A stretch of 64,000 nt of DNA from Smallanthus sonchifolius (lineage: Eukaryota; Streptophyta; Magnoliopsida; Asterales; Asteraceae), in contig CM042034.1 in the NCBI GenBank assembly GCA_023525975.1, positions 4,843,501 to 4,907,500 on the forward strand. The letters run 5' to 3'. This document shows, one piece after another, positions 1-11,994 of the stretch; the stretch's first letter is position 1, and every line of letters starts with the position of its first letter. Below the pieces are notes generated by a model, which searched no databases, was not told the DNA's origin, and saw only the letters and a list, made by a program, of their open reading frames with translations. The position numbers were made by a program, and so were the translations under genes.

Positions 1-300
1 CAACGACGAGCCCTGTGCAGAAGAAGGGAAGTACTCCTGCCCCTAGGGTTTCATATATATGGATTATGATTATACTGGTGGGCCGAAATAAGGTAAACAT
101 TGAAAAGTTGGGCCTGTTGCTTTTGTTAACTTGGTGGCATGACGCCATGACCCAACTTATTCTTAACCTGCCTTTTTTAAGGGAAAAAAATGTAAAGGAG
201 TGAATATTTTATATTATATAACTAACATTTGTAAATGTCGGTACCACTCAAAGTATTACAATAACTAACATTTGTAAATGTCGGTGACACTAAAAGGTAG
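1..300. other. Intergenic, nothing recognised
   Basis: AT-rich sequence with no supported gene. A short direct repeat (actaacatttgtaaatgtcg) occurs twice between about 222 and 286. The 62-codon open frame here has no recognisable domain and I do not call it. Confidence 0.6.
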
Positions 301-1078
301 TGTTTGGTATCCATGAATGAAAGGTGGAATTGAATGGGTCATTATGTTGGAATGAAATAAAACATGTTTGGTATCACATAGAAATGGAATTGACCATTAC
401 TTAAGGAATGTGATTCTTCCATTTTTAATGATTTTCATTCCTTGGGGATGGGTGTTTTTTTTCATTCCTTCAAGGAATGAAATTATTTTGTTTAATTAAT
501 AACCGATCCATGACCTGACCCATGACTCTACCCAAGGACCGACTCATGACTCGAACCTTGACCCATCTCGTGACCCAACCCATGACCCTAACGAGGGACG
601 ACCCATGACTCGAACCATGACCTGTCCATTGACCCGAACCATGGACCAACCATGACCAGACCCATGACTCGACCTATGTCCGTACCCATGACATGTCCCA
701 AGGCCCGAACCATGTCTCGAACCATCACCTGTGCCGTGACCCGACCCATGACCCAACCTATGCCCTGACGCATTACCCAAATCACGACACGTCCCAAGGC
801 CCGAACCATGCCCCGAACCATGTCTCGAACCATCACTCGTGTCGTGACACGACCCATGACACAACCTATGCCCTGACCCAAACCATGAAACTTCCCATGA
901 CCATACTCATAGTATAAATTTATTAATTACAAATATTTTATGTTTCAAAAAATATTTTACTATTACCAAACAACTTGAATTAATTATTTATTTCATTCCT
1001 ACATGGTAACCAAACATGACAAGGGAATGGAATGGTCCATTCCATTCCTTAGTTTATTTCATTACCTCATACCAAACA
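301..1078. mobile_element. Non-autonomous TIR element (MITE-like) carrying a minisatellite
   Basis: The left end (TGTTTGGTATcc then GAATGAAA) and the reverse complement of the right end (TGTTTGGTATga then AATGAAATAAA) form long imperfect inverted repeats. Both arms contain a second inner TGTTTGG motif and GGAATGGAATGG-type runs. No transposase is present and no clean target-site duplication was found, so the superfamily is open. The centre is a GC-richer minisatellite. Confidence 0.6.
505..900. repeat. Degenerate minisatellite (CATGACCCGACC-type)
   Basis: Short variants of 'cccatgacccgaacc' are reiterated across about 400 bp. A larger duplication is superimposed: about 691-768 resembles 786-877, both running from 'gtcccaaggcccgaacc' to 'cctatgccctgac'. 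The open frames over it, rich in Gly-His-Ser or Met-Gly-Arg, are products of the repeat and not genes. Confidence 0.8.
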
Positions 1079-2580
1079 GAGTGGAATAGCGTCAACGCCG
1101 CCGGCGAAGCCACAACTGAAACTCCACTCTTCCCGATGCAAACTTACGAAACCAAGTAAAGTTTGCCGATCAGGATGAGGCGGAAGAAGATTGTGAAGAA
1201 ACACGAAGGCTGTGTAAATGAAAAGAACATAGAAGAAGATGAAGGTTTATACCAAAAGCACAAGAAATTTTAAACATGTTTACCTTTTATTTTAAAAGTT
1301 AACTATCTCTAATAAAATGGATACAATTTGTTTTTGAAGTTTTTGACCTCACGTAAAAGAGAGAGACCGTGATGTCAAGGAGAGGGATCTTGTGTAAAGA
1401 CGCTAAAAAAGTTATGTGATAAGAGAAAGAAGTGATAGAGGGCGTGTTTTGAAGCATTTTTTTTATGTGTACAGTAGCGGAGCCAGAGAATTTTCATGGG
1501 GGTCGAAAATTTTTGGGGTCCGTAAACTAGCGATATATAACGCGTATATAACGCTACAAAAAAAAGTCATGGGTAGCAATTGGGGGGCTATTGCAAAATT
1601 TTATGGGGGACGATCAGCATTTTAACGTGTATATAACACTAAAAAAATAATTTTATGAAGAACGGTTGCCTCCCATTCTCTCTACATAGGTCCGCCAATG
1701 GATGTGTGAAGGGTCAGGGCAAGTATGACTAAAGCAGCAAAATACAGTATTAGAATTTTGATTTGTGTGAGATAAACATATAAATAGTTCTAAATGGTGC
1801 TAAATATGTTATTTGAATCAGGTTTTAAACTTAATTAACACAATATGTATACTATTCGATAATATAGTTTTAGTAAATACCAAGTTAAGTTATTGAATAC
1901 TTGAGAACAGTCAAAAAAAAAATTCGGTTAAACACTTCAATTACACATTACTTAGGATAGAAATGTTATTGTTTTGATAAAACGAAAATTAAACTAAAAC
2001 CGTTAATAAAACATGTATAAATAATCAAGAGATGGAAACACCTATTTAGAAATAACTTCTCCATTTTTGGAAAACAATTTAGAAATGAATGTGATCATCA
2101 AAGTATAAACAATTAGACTAATTCCTCGCCGGGTCGTAATCCAATCATTCTAGAACATAGGCGAACGTGACATGATGCTAAGGCATTCGACTTCATTCTA
2201 GGATATTATTAGAGATAAATTTGAAAAATGATAAAATCATTATTTGAGTTTCTCATTTGTTATTATTCTAGTCTATGTTGTTAAAGATTCAATTACTCAT
2301 GTTTAATCTATACTAGGTTACAATGTATATATCTAAAAGTATTTATAAAATGATAACTACTTATCTATATACTCTTAATTGATTGAGTCGATTTTTTTTA
2401 AAATCCTACATGATAGCAACTGATATCGGTCCTACCTCTACGACTCTCGCCCCATCTTCTAGTCGTCGTCGTCCTCTTCTCCAATGCTTGTCGTTCTCAA
2501 AATTCTATGACTAACCGGCCGATATTTGACACATTGTTTCTGTAATATTTTGTAATTCGTGACTTTTAACAGTCTACTTT
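1079..2580. other. Intergenic; possible decayed MITE near 1472-1640
   Basis: No gene is supported. Around 1472-1640 the motif 'agtagcggagccag' followed by 'gggggtcg' runs resembles a class of small plant inverted-repeat elements, also seen at 5258-5451. No second terminus is clear. The rest is AT-rich and featureless to me. Confidence 0.4.
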
Positions 2581-2582
2581 GT

Positions 2583-2860
2583 TGATTGGTATATATTATA
2601 TAAAATTTTAATATTTCATTCTATCTTTCTTTGGTTTTCCATTTTTTTTGTTTTAAGATATATGATTATGGTTGTAATGTAATGACTGTTTGTAGGTGCT
2701 ACATTATTATCAAGTAGTCTAATTTATTGATAGGTATGTATTTTATAAAATTTGAATATTTATTTGTTTATTTGGTTTTCTATTTTTATGTTTTAAGATT
2801 CATGATTATGATTATAAGGTATATGTTGTCTGTAGGTGCCACTTTATTATCAATTAGATG
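2583..2860. repeat. Tandem duplication of about 130 bp
   Basis: Two adjacent diverged copies (about 2583-2712 and 2713-2860) share the order 'ttgataggtat(g)tatttataaaattt', 'ttggttttc', 'ttttaagat(at/tc)atgattatg' and 'ctgtaggtgc'. No coding content is seen. Confidence 0.6.
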
Positions 2861-3188
2861 GTAGTTCGAACTCGGAGTTATATATTTACCATAGACACAT
2901 AACCGTTTGTGCATGCCGTAGACAAATAAGGATGTAGAGAAAAAAAATTGAACACATTTCAACATATCAAAGACCATTTACACAAACACACAAATTGAGA
3001 TCAAATCATAGTTAAGACAACAAACCTACCGGTCAAGAGATTAATAACATGGATCCGGCTACCAGTCGAGATGAAGAAGAATTATGCATAAGCCAAAGCG
3101 ATTTAAGGAGTATATCATGCTCCTATTTATTAATTTGAACCAAATTGTTGGTTTACGTTTGTTAATTTCAATTTAACTTAATAAGCTT

Positions 3189-4580
3189 TTTGGGTACACA
3201 ACTTGGTACATTTTTTTTTATTATTACATTAGTAAATTATACAGATTTTTCTTTATTTATACTATAAATTACATTTTATATCCTTTGACTTTAATAAATA
3301 CACCACAAGTCTTTTTCTTATATACTTTTGCACATTCTATATTCTTTACACTAACCTCCATACATTTTCAACGTTAACTCTTATCATGTGCCTCTCACAT
3401 GATGGGTAAAATTGTCATTTCATCTTATTTTCTCTCAACATGTGCCATATAAGTGATTTATCTTCATCTTTTTTCAATATTTATTTTACCCCTAGTGAGA
3501 ATACAATTACAGAGAAAAAGATGAGGAAGAGAACCATAACAAACTAATCAAATTATTTTAGTAATCTTACGATTGCCTCATGAAAATAATATACAAAGGC
3601 ATTCTAGAATAATGGAATCCTTTTTGCTTGAAAGTCAAAACACAACAAACGTCATCAGTTTTGAAACAAACCTGAAACCGCAGATCAATTAAAAAAACCC
3701 ATTATTTTCCCGATTCTAACAAATTCAAATCAAATCATCCCCCTGGCAGCTGCTAAAAAGCATTCGCTAAGGTTTCTGATTCGGTTGATACAAGGTGGGA
3801 ACTGTATTCTCCAAATCACGATCATCAGTTCATCCCTAACCTTGTTTCACCTCCTATTAAGATGCAAAAACCGACATCGCCGGTGAAGCTGTTCTTGAAC
3901 TGTACCAAGCAAATCGGAAAACCACCGTGGCGGAGATTAAATAAAGGAGTAAAAATGCATCTCTAACCTTGTTTCACTTTCACTCCTCCTCACTATCTCC
4001 CTCTTCGAAGATCCAGCAGATGCGATCCATCAGAAAACCCTAGCCGCTCAGAAGAATGACCTTTGGAAGCCGTATGATTCGATGAGTTCAGAGGTGGTGA
4101 GGTTTTCATCGTCAGAAGGATGGGGATGAGATTTAGAAGGATGATTATAAAAGGATTAAGAAAGTGAAGATGATGATCGATGACATTATCTGGAGTCTTT
4201 TTTCTAGGGTTTTGATGGTTAGATTGGATCTTAATTTGGGAAATTAAGATGTTTTGTACTTTTGTATGAATTCTCCTTTAAAACCGAGAGAGAGAGAGAT
4301 AGAGAGAAAAGTGAGAGAGAAGGTTTATATTTAAGTAAATTACATAAATGGTTTTTTTATAGGTAAAATTATTATAATACCCTCATGTGCGATGCACATG
4401 TCTAAACTTAACAGAAAAAATTAACACCGGTTAGTGTAAAGGACATAGGATGTGCAAAATTATATAAGAAAAAGACTTATGGTGTACTTATTGAAGTCAA
4501 ATGACAGATAATGTAATTTCTAGTATAATTAAAGGACAATATGTATAATTTACTCTTATTACATATACCCAAAGTGTGGA
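3189..4580. mobile_element. Large foldback / MULE-like element with long inverted arms
   Basis: About 250-290 bp at the left (from 'gggtacacaacttgg') is repeated in inverted, diverged form at the right (ending 'tacccaaagtgtgg'). Both arms share 'aagtctttttcttatata', 'ttttgcacat' and 'tttacactaac'. The 0.8 kb core is less AT-rich and holds two copies of an 'ctaaccttgtttcac' motif, suggesting captured genic sequence, but no open protein could be read. No target-site duplication was identified, so the MULE assignment is tentative. Confidence 0.5.
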
Positions 4581-4937
4581 TGGTATAAAAATAATTATTT
4601 ATAGGGTTTATGAAAATCCAATTCAAGTAAATCACAAAATTTGCACTGTGTTTGAATGCATCAATCACCAATAAACAATCAAACATGATACATGATGCAT
4701 TCATACACGATACATGCCATATTGGTATTATCTCAATAGTCAACGCGCATTTCGCCTCACATGGAAGTCAAACTACCATTACCGTTATTTTCGTTCTCAA
4801 TCTCGTTACAATAAATTTAAGATGAAGACTAAAAGTTTAAAAATTAAAAATTAAAATCCACGGAATCAGGGATCACGTTCTACCAAAATTCCAATACAAT
4901 CCACCCTACCGTAACAATCGCTTCATCCATTGTATAA
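4581..4937. other. Intergenic, nothing recognised
   Basis: AT-rich sequence between two foldback elements. I see no gene or clear repeat. Confidence 0.4.
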
Positions 4938-5600
4938 GAGTTAATTGCAAAAATAGTCCTGTGATTTAATCAAATCATACGTTTGGCTTCTACGATTGAA
5001 GTATTACAAACTTAACCCCCAAATATTTGATTTTAGGTTGCACGTTTGACCCTTGACGTTAATATCATTTAATTTTTAAGAGAAAATTACCTCATATACC
5101 AGTACCATCCACGTGAGAGTAATTTGAGCTTTTTCAAATCTTTAACCCTAATAAAACACCACCCTCCTCAATTACAAACTACGTCGCTGAAGGAAAAGTG
5201 TAGCGTTTTATTAGGGTTAAAGATTTGAAAAGTCTGAACTACCCTCATAATCTCATATGCAGGAGCAGAACCAGGGGAGGGTCAAAATGGTCCATTGACC
5301 ACTTGGTTTTGACCACTTGGTCATCAAAATCTGTCTATTTTTATATATAGAAGTTCATTTTTTTTAAATAAAATATTAGTTGGATCCCTTAGTAATAGTC
5401 GATAGAGAAGAAAACCTTATGACACTAAAAAGTTCTGGTTCCGCTACTGCACATATAAATGACACATAGAGTAATTTTTCGTTGAAAACTAACTACTGCT
5501 AACGGCATGGACCAAACGTATAACCTGATATAAAATATTTGAGCTATTTTGTAATATTTCAATCGTTAGTGGCAAACATGTCATTTATGCAATTAAATTC
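4938..5600. mobile_element. Foldback MITE immediately upstream of the AIR12-like gene
   Basis: The left arm starts 'gttaattgcaaaaatag' and contains 'catacgtttgg', 'acgattgaagtattacaaa' and 'caaatattt'. The same order appears in inverted orientation at the right end (about 5505-5597), closing with 'tatgcaattaa'. Inside lie a second inverted repeat (about 5130-5159 against 5203-5233, 'tcaaatctttaaccctaat') and another small element at 5258-5451. This is a nested non-autonomous insertion that ends about 60 bp before the start codon of the next gene. Confidence 0.65.
5258..5451. mobile_element. Small TIR MITE nested in foldback
   Basis: The termini 'tgcaggagcagaaccag' and (reverse complement of the right end) 'tgcagtagcggaaccag' form an inverted repeat of about 17 bp. 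'catat' occurs at both flanks and could be a short target duplication. No coding content. Confidence 0.6.
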
Positions 5601-5612
5601 TTATATATAATG
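5600..5612 (+). promoter_or_regulatory. Putative TATA box of the AIR12-like gene
   Basis: 'cttatatataatg' lies about 50-60 bp before the preferred ATG at 5661 and directly abuts the right end of the foldback MITE. The position fits a TATA box with a very short 5' leader, but no transcript evidence is available. Confidence 0.35.
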
Positions 5613-5660
5613 CACACCTCCATGTCGAATCCTATCATAACTTTTAGCCACACCACTAAC

Positions 5661-6344
5661 ATGGCCGTGTTCTTCCTCTTTCTCGCATTAACATCTCTGG
5701 TTTTACAATCATCGCCGGCGCATTCACTAAACTGCTCATCGGAAAAATTCACAAACAAAAAAGTGTATTCAAACTGCACGGATTTACCCACTCTCAAATC
5801 AACACTCCACTGGACATACTCCCGCGAAAACTCGTCGCTTTCGATCGCATTTACTGCTCCTCCGGCGACACCCAATGGGTGGATTGCGTGGGCGATTAAC
5901 CCCACGCAAACCGCCATGGCGGGGTGTCAAACGCTTATCGCGTTCAAGGACTCTAACGGTTCGATGGCGGTGAAGACGTATAACATCAGCTCGTACTCGT
6001 CGATAGTGGAAGGGAAGATTGCGTTCGAGGTGCCGGAGTCCAGTGCGGAGTTTTCCGGTGGGGTGATGATGATTTTTGCGACGGTAAAGTTGCCGGAGAC
6101 GATGACGGAGGTGAACCATGTGTGGCAGGTTGGGGGGTCGGTGACGGACGGAAGGCCGGGGAAGCATGAATTTTTGCCGGCGAATTTGATGGCTATGGGG
6201 AAATTGCAGCTGGTAGGGGAGGCCAAGAGTAATGTTACCACCGCCGGAAGTCCTGCTGTTGCTCCGAGCACTAATTCGGCTTCCAGGAATGCCGGAATTT
6301 TTGGGGTTGTTACTGTGATTGGATGCTTATTGGGATTTTTCTGA
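5661..6344 (+). CDS. AIR12-like DOMON-domain protein, probable GPI-anchored apoplastic cytochrome b
   Basis: Single-exon gene of 227 codons. The open frame extends 17 codons upstream to 5610. I prefer the ATG at 5661 because its context (aacATGGcc) is good and it directly starts a signal peptide (hydrophobic residues 2-17, ending near PAHS). Residues 22-170 form a DOMON (DUF568) domain with the family signatures APPATPNGWIAWAINPT and NHVWQVGGSVTDG. Met86 (in AMAGCQ) and His169 (in GKHEF) sit where AIR12-type domains bind heme b. The last 18 residues are hydrophobic after a Ser/Ala/Pro linker, as in a GPI-anchor signal; there is no b561 domain. Family knowledge: AIR12 is an auxin-responsive, ascorbate-reducible cytochrome on the outer face of the plasma membrane. 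It lies about 6 kb from, and convergent with, a CYB561-DOMON gene carrying the same domain. Confidence 0.88.
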   Translation: MAVFFLFLALTSLVLQSSPAHSLNCSSEKFTNKKVYSNCTDLPTLKSTLHWTYSRENSSLSIAFTAPPATPNGWIAWAINPTQTAMAGCQTLIAFKDSNGSMAVKTYNISSYSSIVEGKIAFEVPESSAEFSGGVMMIFATVKLPETMTEVNHVWQVGGSVTDGRPGKHEFLPANLMAMGKLQLVGEAKSNVTTAGSPAVAPSTNSASRNAGIFGVVTVIGCLLGFF

Positions 6345-9300
6345 TCAGCCCAAAATGGAAAGAAAATACACGAGATTACCTCTTTTTTTTCTTTCAATTA
6401 TCTTGAATAATTCTAGTGGTTTACTGGAATCTATATACGTTTCTTGTTTTTATGGATAGATTTTATGGTTAGTAATATTGGTGATTGTGACTCGTAAAAA
6501 TGATATGTGTTTAAATTCTACGAGTTAAGCCTTAAATGATATTTAGAAAAATTGTTGTTAAAAATTTGCTTCCATCTTTTGGGATAGAACAAGAAGAAAT
6601 GTTTGATCTAATCCTACCATATGTGGCCCTATGGGGTTAGAAATTTATTTCGGGTTAATAGGGTAAACGAGCACATATAATACAACTCATATTGGGTTAT
6701 ATGTAGCCTATTTTTAGGGCTTACAAATGGGGTTAGAACACATTATAACAACTCATTTTACCCCAAATTTTGATCCAAAGAAAAGTTTACCTTTTGTCAA
6801 ATAAAATTGATTCATATTCTCATACTTATATATCATATCACAAAATGATCCGGTCCCTCATTGACCCATACATAAAAACGCGACTTAAGTTGATATGTAT
6901 CATTCATGTGTTACACCGACCATGTCATCCACACATGCATAGTTATTTCTATAATTGGGTTTTTTTAATTGTAATTGTGGGTCTAGTTTACAAGTAATGG
7001 GTAGTTATTTCTAGTAATTAGTAGTGATGTTTAGTTGTGATTTTCTTTTAATTGTAGCCTATAAATTGACATCGTATCTATATTTACAAAGTAAAAAAAG
7101 AAAATTGTTTCAAACATCTCTCTAAGTTTCTCACAAGCTTTTATCTATTTTTTTTGTTAACGATTAACCGTTAAAACCACATCATAAGTCGAGCATCGGG
7201 TTCGCCCTTTATACTCATAGATCACACCTAATTATACTTTTAGATGCTACTTTAGTATTTATATAATTCACATTATAAATTCAAAACTTATACTTGTAGT
7301 TATATACTAAATAAATCAATTTATTTATTTAAATCGTTGGATTCCTCCACTATCTCGACGGGGAAAGAAGCAACCATACGGTTTCTACAAGTGATCATAA
7401 GAATAGCAAAGGCCCATTTAACTTTTTAAAGGTACAATATGGTCCCTCTCAATGTTCTTCGATCGATTTTCTTTTTCATTTTGTCAGAAAAAAAAGAAAA
7501 GAAAATGAAGGTCATATATCTTTTTTAACATTAAACTCAAGCATTCATATGCTTTACTACCAACGTATTAAAGTTGAGACTTAAAAAGATACATTTTAAA
7601 TATAATCACAAAACTGATTCTCTTAAGGCTATGTGTAGTGAGATAACGTCCCATGCCCTCACCTTTTCATTTGAATGAGCTACAAGTAGTTTGCCTATAT
7701 TGAAATATACTGTATATTAAATATCTATCAAAATTGTTTTTATAAGAAATAAAAACCAAAATTTACGTTATTGTTTCATTTGATTAAAACATAAAGCTAG
7801 TTTATTAAAATTTAGTTATATAATTATTTAAAATATTAGACTACTCCCACATGTTCATGTCACTAATTTGAGAATATAATCAAATTATCTATTTCCATTA
7901 CTAATTCAATAATTAGTTGCAGATTGTAATGGCCTAGTCATCATAGTCAAAAGCGTATTAAGCGGGGGTGACTATGGAAGCTTCACAATGGCTTCCACGC
8001 TCCTTAAACTCTCCATAAACTTTGCCATTAAGGAGTATCGTATATGTTTTTATATAATGACTAAGTTTATATAAAAACTTGAATAGCGAATGTTATATAA
8101 ATAAAAAAAAATACAATTTATGAGTTATTTGTGACGATGAACTAATATCAATGTTTTTACGACCGGACTGGACCGGCCGGTCGAACTGTGAGTCGGGCGG
8201 CTATTAACTTATTTAAACCACTTTCATTTCAACCAGTGAATCTGACATGATGAATTGGACTTTAATTTTTATTTTCAAAATTTAATTTACTAATTACTTT
8301 TGGTTCTATTTTCTTTTATTTATTTAAGTCTTTGAAATTATAAATCTATACTAAAACATAAGGTATTTTTATATTTTATTTTAAATTATATTATATTAAT
8401 TTTTTTAATATTTATGAAGTTATTTGTTTTTTAAATCTAGCCCGACCAGTAGATCGGTACGCGATCAGTTCGATGTCCGATCTGATTTCTGATATCATTG
8501 ATTAATTTGCTTTACTAATAGTGAGATAAAGGACTATTCATCTATGATATCTTTTTAGTATCAAAATTAAGATCTCAATGAAATTTATATAAGTAAATGG
8601 TAAAAAAGATGCTGAATTATCACAATTCACAAGCAAACAATAGGACAATAGTTAAAGGTAAATCGTGAATAAAAGATTCATAAGACGATCAAAGATAAGA
8701 TTGCATGGCAACGATTTCCACAACCACATATTTATATTTCCTCAATCTCGATATCTAGGTGTCGAAGTCATTCTTGTCTATATTGTACAACCTATATGTT
8801 GTTTCTAACACTCAAGCCAAAATGGGCCATTTTTTAGAATCAAAAGGTTTCTTTTGGATTTACAGAATAATTGACACAAGTGATTGTTAAGTGTCTTAAC
8901 GATTGGTCAGCTTAAACATCATTAACGATTGTTTAGGTTAAACATCATGACTCTTGGTAAGGTCGATCATCTTGACGTTTGATTAGTTTGAGAACCCCCG
9001 ATGTTAGGACTTGACGAACGTCCGAGGCATGGATTGACAAATGTAACTCAAGGGGAAAAAAGTTATGAACAACAAGGGGGCACATGAGGCATGGATGATG
9101 AATGTATGAGGTCACATTTTTATTTTCATATGGTGTTGTCATCATTGTTGGAAATTTAATGAAAATGGGTTTTTCACTAACTTTGATGAATGTTATTTCA
9201 ATCCTCAAGTTAAGTGGTTGGATTAAAAATTTTGAAACTTGGTGTTTCTAATAAGAATTTGTTACATATTTTGTGTAAAAATATAACAATTGATTTAACT

Positions 9301-10309
9301 CATGTCATAATTATAAAGGCTTTTGATCTCTCTTCTTAATAAGTTGTGTTTATTACTATTAATCCGGAGTAAAGTCATTTTTAATTAGAACTCTTGGATA
9401 TACAATGAACATGTTGGTTCATTTTATAAAAGAAGAAAAATTGTAGTAAAAACTACAACATGAGAGTTGAGAGAAACATTAGAGAACTATTGATGTCAAC
9501 AAGTTTAATAGAATTGAGAGATGAACTCTCTCTCTAATTCTTTCACCATCTCATTCTTCATTTTTTTCTTACATTTTCTAAATACATAATTTACCCAGTA
9601 ATACCTCGGGTGCGTGGACATATCCGGCAGTACACGTACTGTTCCGGTTGTTGTACCCTGGGAGACAGACGCGTTCGTCTGAGAGAAGGCGCAGAATCTG
9701 TTTTAAGGGACCCGTGTTGAACACAAATCCTCAACCAAAACCGTCAACATTTTTAGTGTGTTAATTGTTGTAGTCAAGAAGCATAGTTGAAGACTCAACG
9801 TGGTGAAGACTCGGGTCAATAATATTCAAGAAGACGTTCATTGAAGTACCTGCTAATGACACCGGTTGAATTAATTTGGCACATATAAATTGTATTTTAT
9901 ATCTTTTTTTCATTCGGTTTTGTATACGGCAAAGTACTGTTTATTTCCCATGATTAACGAGAGTATCGTTAATATTATTTTATTATTAATTTATAATAAA
10001 AAGTGACTAATATTCCTACAATCATTCCATCATCTTGACACATCACTTTTTGCCATAATCCAAGGTTCCAATCAAGTGGGAATCATACGACTTCATCGAT
10101 GACCCAAAAGTCCCAACAATGATTTATGGGAAAAGATTAGGCTCCCACGCCGTTGACGGATTAACCAAAGATACCCATTTAAAACATAAAAGCGCATTTT
10201 TTAATAAACACATTTGAAGATGTTAAATTGCTTAATAACCACAACGATTTTCAAGATGCATTTAAACTAAAACAAGCCTATTTAATAAAGAAAACAAGTA
10301 TGATGTGTA
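6345..10309. other. Gene-poor intergenic region
   Basis: About 4 kb of AT-rich DNA without a supported gene. Recognisable pieces are a decayed GC-rich repeat near 8160-8200 ('ggactggaccggccggtc') whose counterpart near 8443-8490 ('agcccgaccagtagatcgg') may be its other end, and a segment at about 9590-9730 that looks LTR-derived (listed separately). The small open frames here look random. Confidence 0.5.
9330..10010. mobile_element. Possible solo-LTR / LTR fragment
   Basis: An island of higher GC content ('gtgcgtggacatatccggcag', 'gttgtaccctgggagacag', 'gagagaaggcgcagaatc') sits in AT-rich flanks with polypyrimidine runs. This resembles the R-U5 part of plant Copia LTRs as I remember them. 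No second LTR, PBS or PPT was found, so the assignment is weak. Confidence 0.3.
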
Positions 10310-10614
10310 GATCAAGTGGTATACTCGCGTGAAACGGTGGCGTGAGAGGGGATCACGGCGTGAGAGGGATTGTAACACCACCCCCTTGATGGTGTGGAGG
10401 GTGAGGGTTTGGCGTGAAGTTCTTCAAGTGTGTTTGGTGGAGAATGTAGCCGTTCAACGGAAAAAACATTAAATTGGATACCGTTTAACGGTAACTTTAA
10501 AAAAAAAACCTTTTTACCCCTATAAATAACCACTAAACAACATTTTATAAAACACACTAAAAACTCTCCTCTTTTCACTATCAATTTTATAAAAAATCAC
10601 ATCTTATCTAAGTC

Positions 10615-11575
10615 ATGAATCCTAACGATCCCAATTTTTTGCTTCATTATGCGTCTCAACAAAATGCGTTCAACATACGGTCTCCGTTAAACCCAAACGC
10701 GTTCACCCAACTACACCTTTTAACCAAAACCCGTTCGGTTCACCGGGTTATGTCCCAAACATGCCTACTATGCCCAATATGTCGATCGGATACTTACAAG
10801 ATCCGGAGTTTGTTCCAGAGGATGAAGAAGAAGACGACGAGGAAGAGCAACCCGTGCGTATAGGTAAAAGTAAAGGTAAAAAGAAAACCCCCTGCATCAA
10901 AATCATCCTCACGGGTTACAAAGAAGTGGGATGTGGAGGAAGAGCTATACTTGGCTAGGGCGTTTGTCGACGTCTCGGAAGATCCCATTATAGGTATTTA
11001 TATATATTATAATAGTATTTTAATTTTTTTAGGTAACGCTCAAAACAAAACAACCTTATAACGTATCGCTAAAAAGTATGAAGCGTTAAGTTATGCACCC
11101 CCCGAATATAGAAGTGTGGACCAAGTGAGTTCTAAATGGACTCATGTTAACTGAAAATTTTTAAAGTTTTTGGGGATCTACCAACAATGTGAAAGTAGCC
11201 GAAAAGCGGTTGTAGTGATACTGATATTTTAAAGCAATTAACGTCCCGGTATCAAGATGACGGAGGAGCCCAAGCTCCAATTGCGGTTTGGGAGGTTTTA
11301 AAGCATTCTCCGAAATGGCAAACATGTACTTGAATCTGAGCGGAGACGGATCTTCAAAAAAACGATCGTTGGCGGACATTGATGCTAGTCCGACCGCTTC
11401 CGACGGAAGATCAATGTATGATCTCAACTGGGAGATGATGGATGACGAGGACGACATACAACGTCCGATCGACAAGAAAAAAGCAAAGGCAAGAGCTTCG
11501 GGCTCGGGATCCGGCTCGGTTCCAATTCACGTCGACCTCGGCCAAAAAAATGGTCGATCAAATGGAAGAATTTAA
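10615..11575 (+). pseudogene. Harbinger ORF1-like protein (SANT/Myb-like plus NAM-associated C-terminus), broken
   Basis: Fragments lie in different frames. The first (from 10615) gives MNPNDPNFLLHYASQQ. The next gives an acidic stretch (EDEEEDDEEEQP, about 10815-10850) and GKSKGKKK. A +1 shift then yields KKWDVEEELYLARAFVDVSED (about 10920-10982), the trihelix/SANT-like part typical of these proteins. A conserved tail (MANMYLNLSGDGSSKKRSL through DLNWEMMDDED, frame starting 11288) matches the NAM-associated C-terminal region. Such proteins are often misannotated as 'glutathione S-transferase T3-like'. An AT-rich gap at about 10996-11031 could be an intron. Frameshifts and internal stops make function unlikely. 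Confidence 0.6.
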
Positions 11576-11858
11576 CGTGAGAGAAAGAGAAATTTAATTG
11601 GATAAAAGAAAAAGAAGAGTTGGAAATTCTTGCTCTCGACCTTGATCAAATCACCGGCCTCGACGAGCCTTTATCGAGAGGAAACAAAACGAGATCAAGG
11701 CAAAATATGGAATCGAGTTGTTTTTTATTTGTTATTTTATTTTTTATTTATGTTCTTTTTTATTTTAATTTTTATTTATTTTTTTATTTTAATTTTATAT
11801 TTATGTCCTTTTTATTATAATTTTTATTTATAAATTTATTATTAAAATGCATTTAATG

Positions 11859-11914
11859 CTCACACCACACTTACTCACTTGGGTATTTCCCTTGCCAAGT
11901 GAGTGTGGTGTGAG
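11859..11914. repeat. Perfect-looking hairpin
   Basis: 'ctcacaccacac' and 'actcacttgg' are mirrored by 'ccaagtgagt' and 'gtggtgtgag' around a short loop. It lies just inside the right end of the Harbinger-type element and could be a terminal stem or a very small nested MITE. Confidence 0.65.
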
Positions 11915-11994
11915 AAATGAAGAAAATGACGTGGCGTCATGTGGCAACCACTTTTTCCAATTGAGTCTCACTCACTTGGGTATATCACATGCTC

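Larger units (their letters stand above)
10310..11994 (+). mobile_element. Decayed PIF/Harbinger-type element
   Basis: The left terminus GATCAAGTGGTATACTCGCG and the reverse complement of the right terminus GAGCATGTGATATACCCAAG are similar inverted ends. They resemble the Harbinger-like MITE at 31685-31846 (both carry GGTATAC). The interior holds an ORF1-like pseudogene and no DDE transposase. I found no TAA/TTA duplication, so the exact ends are uncertain. Confidence 0.5.

Noticed and set aside
544..917. Open frames in both directions giving Gly-His-Ser or Met-Gly-Arg repeats
   Set aside because: They are translations of the minisatellite; no start context, domain or codon bias supports a gene.
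5585..6397. Long antisense frames over the AIR12-like gene
   Set aside because: They mirror the GC-rich coding strand and have no domain; the sense frame has a signal peptide and DOMON signatures.
10615..11575. A functional host gene annotated as GST-like
   Set aside because: Frameshifts, a degraded middle part and transposon-like termini around it; better read as a decayed Harbinger ORF1-like gene.
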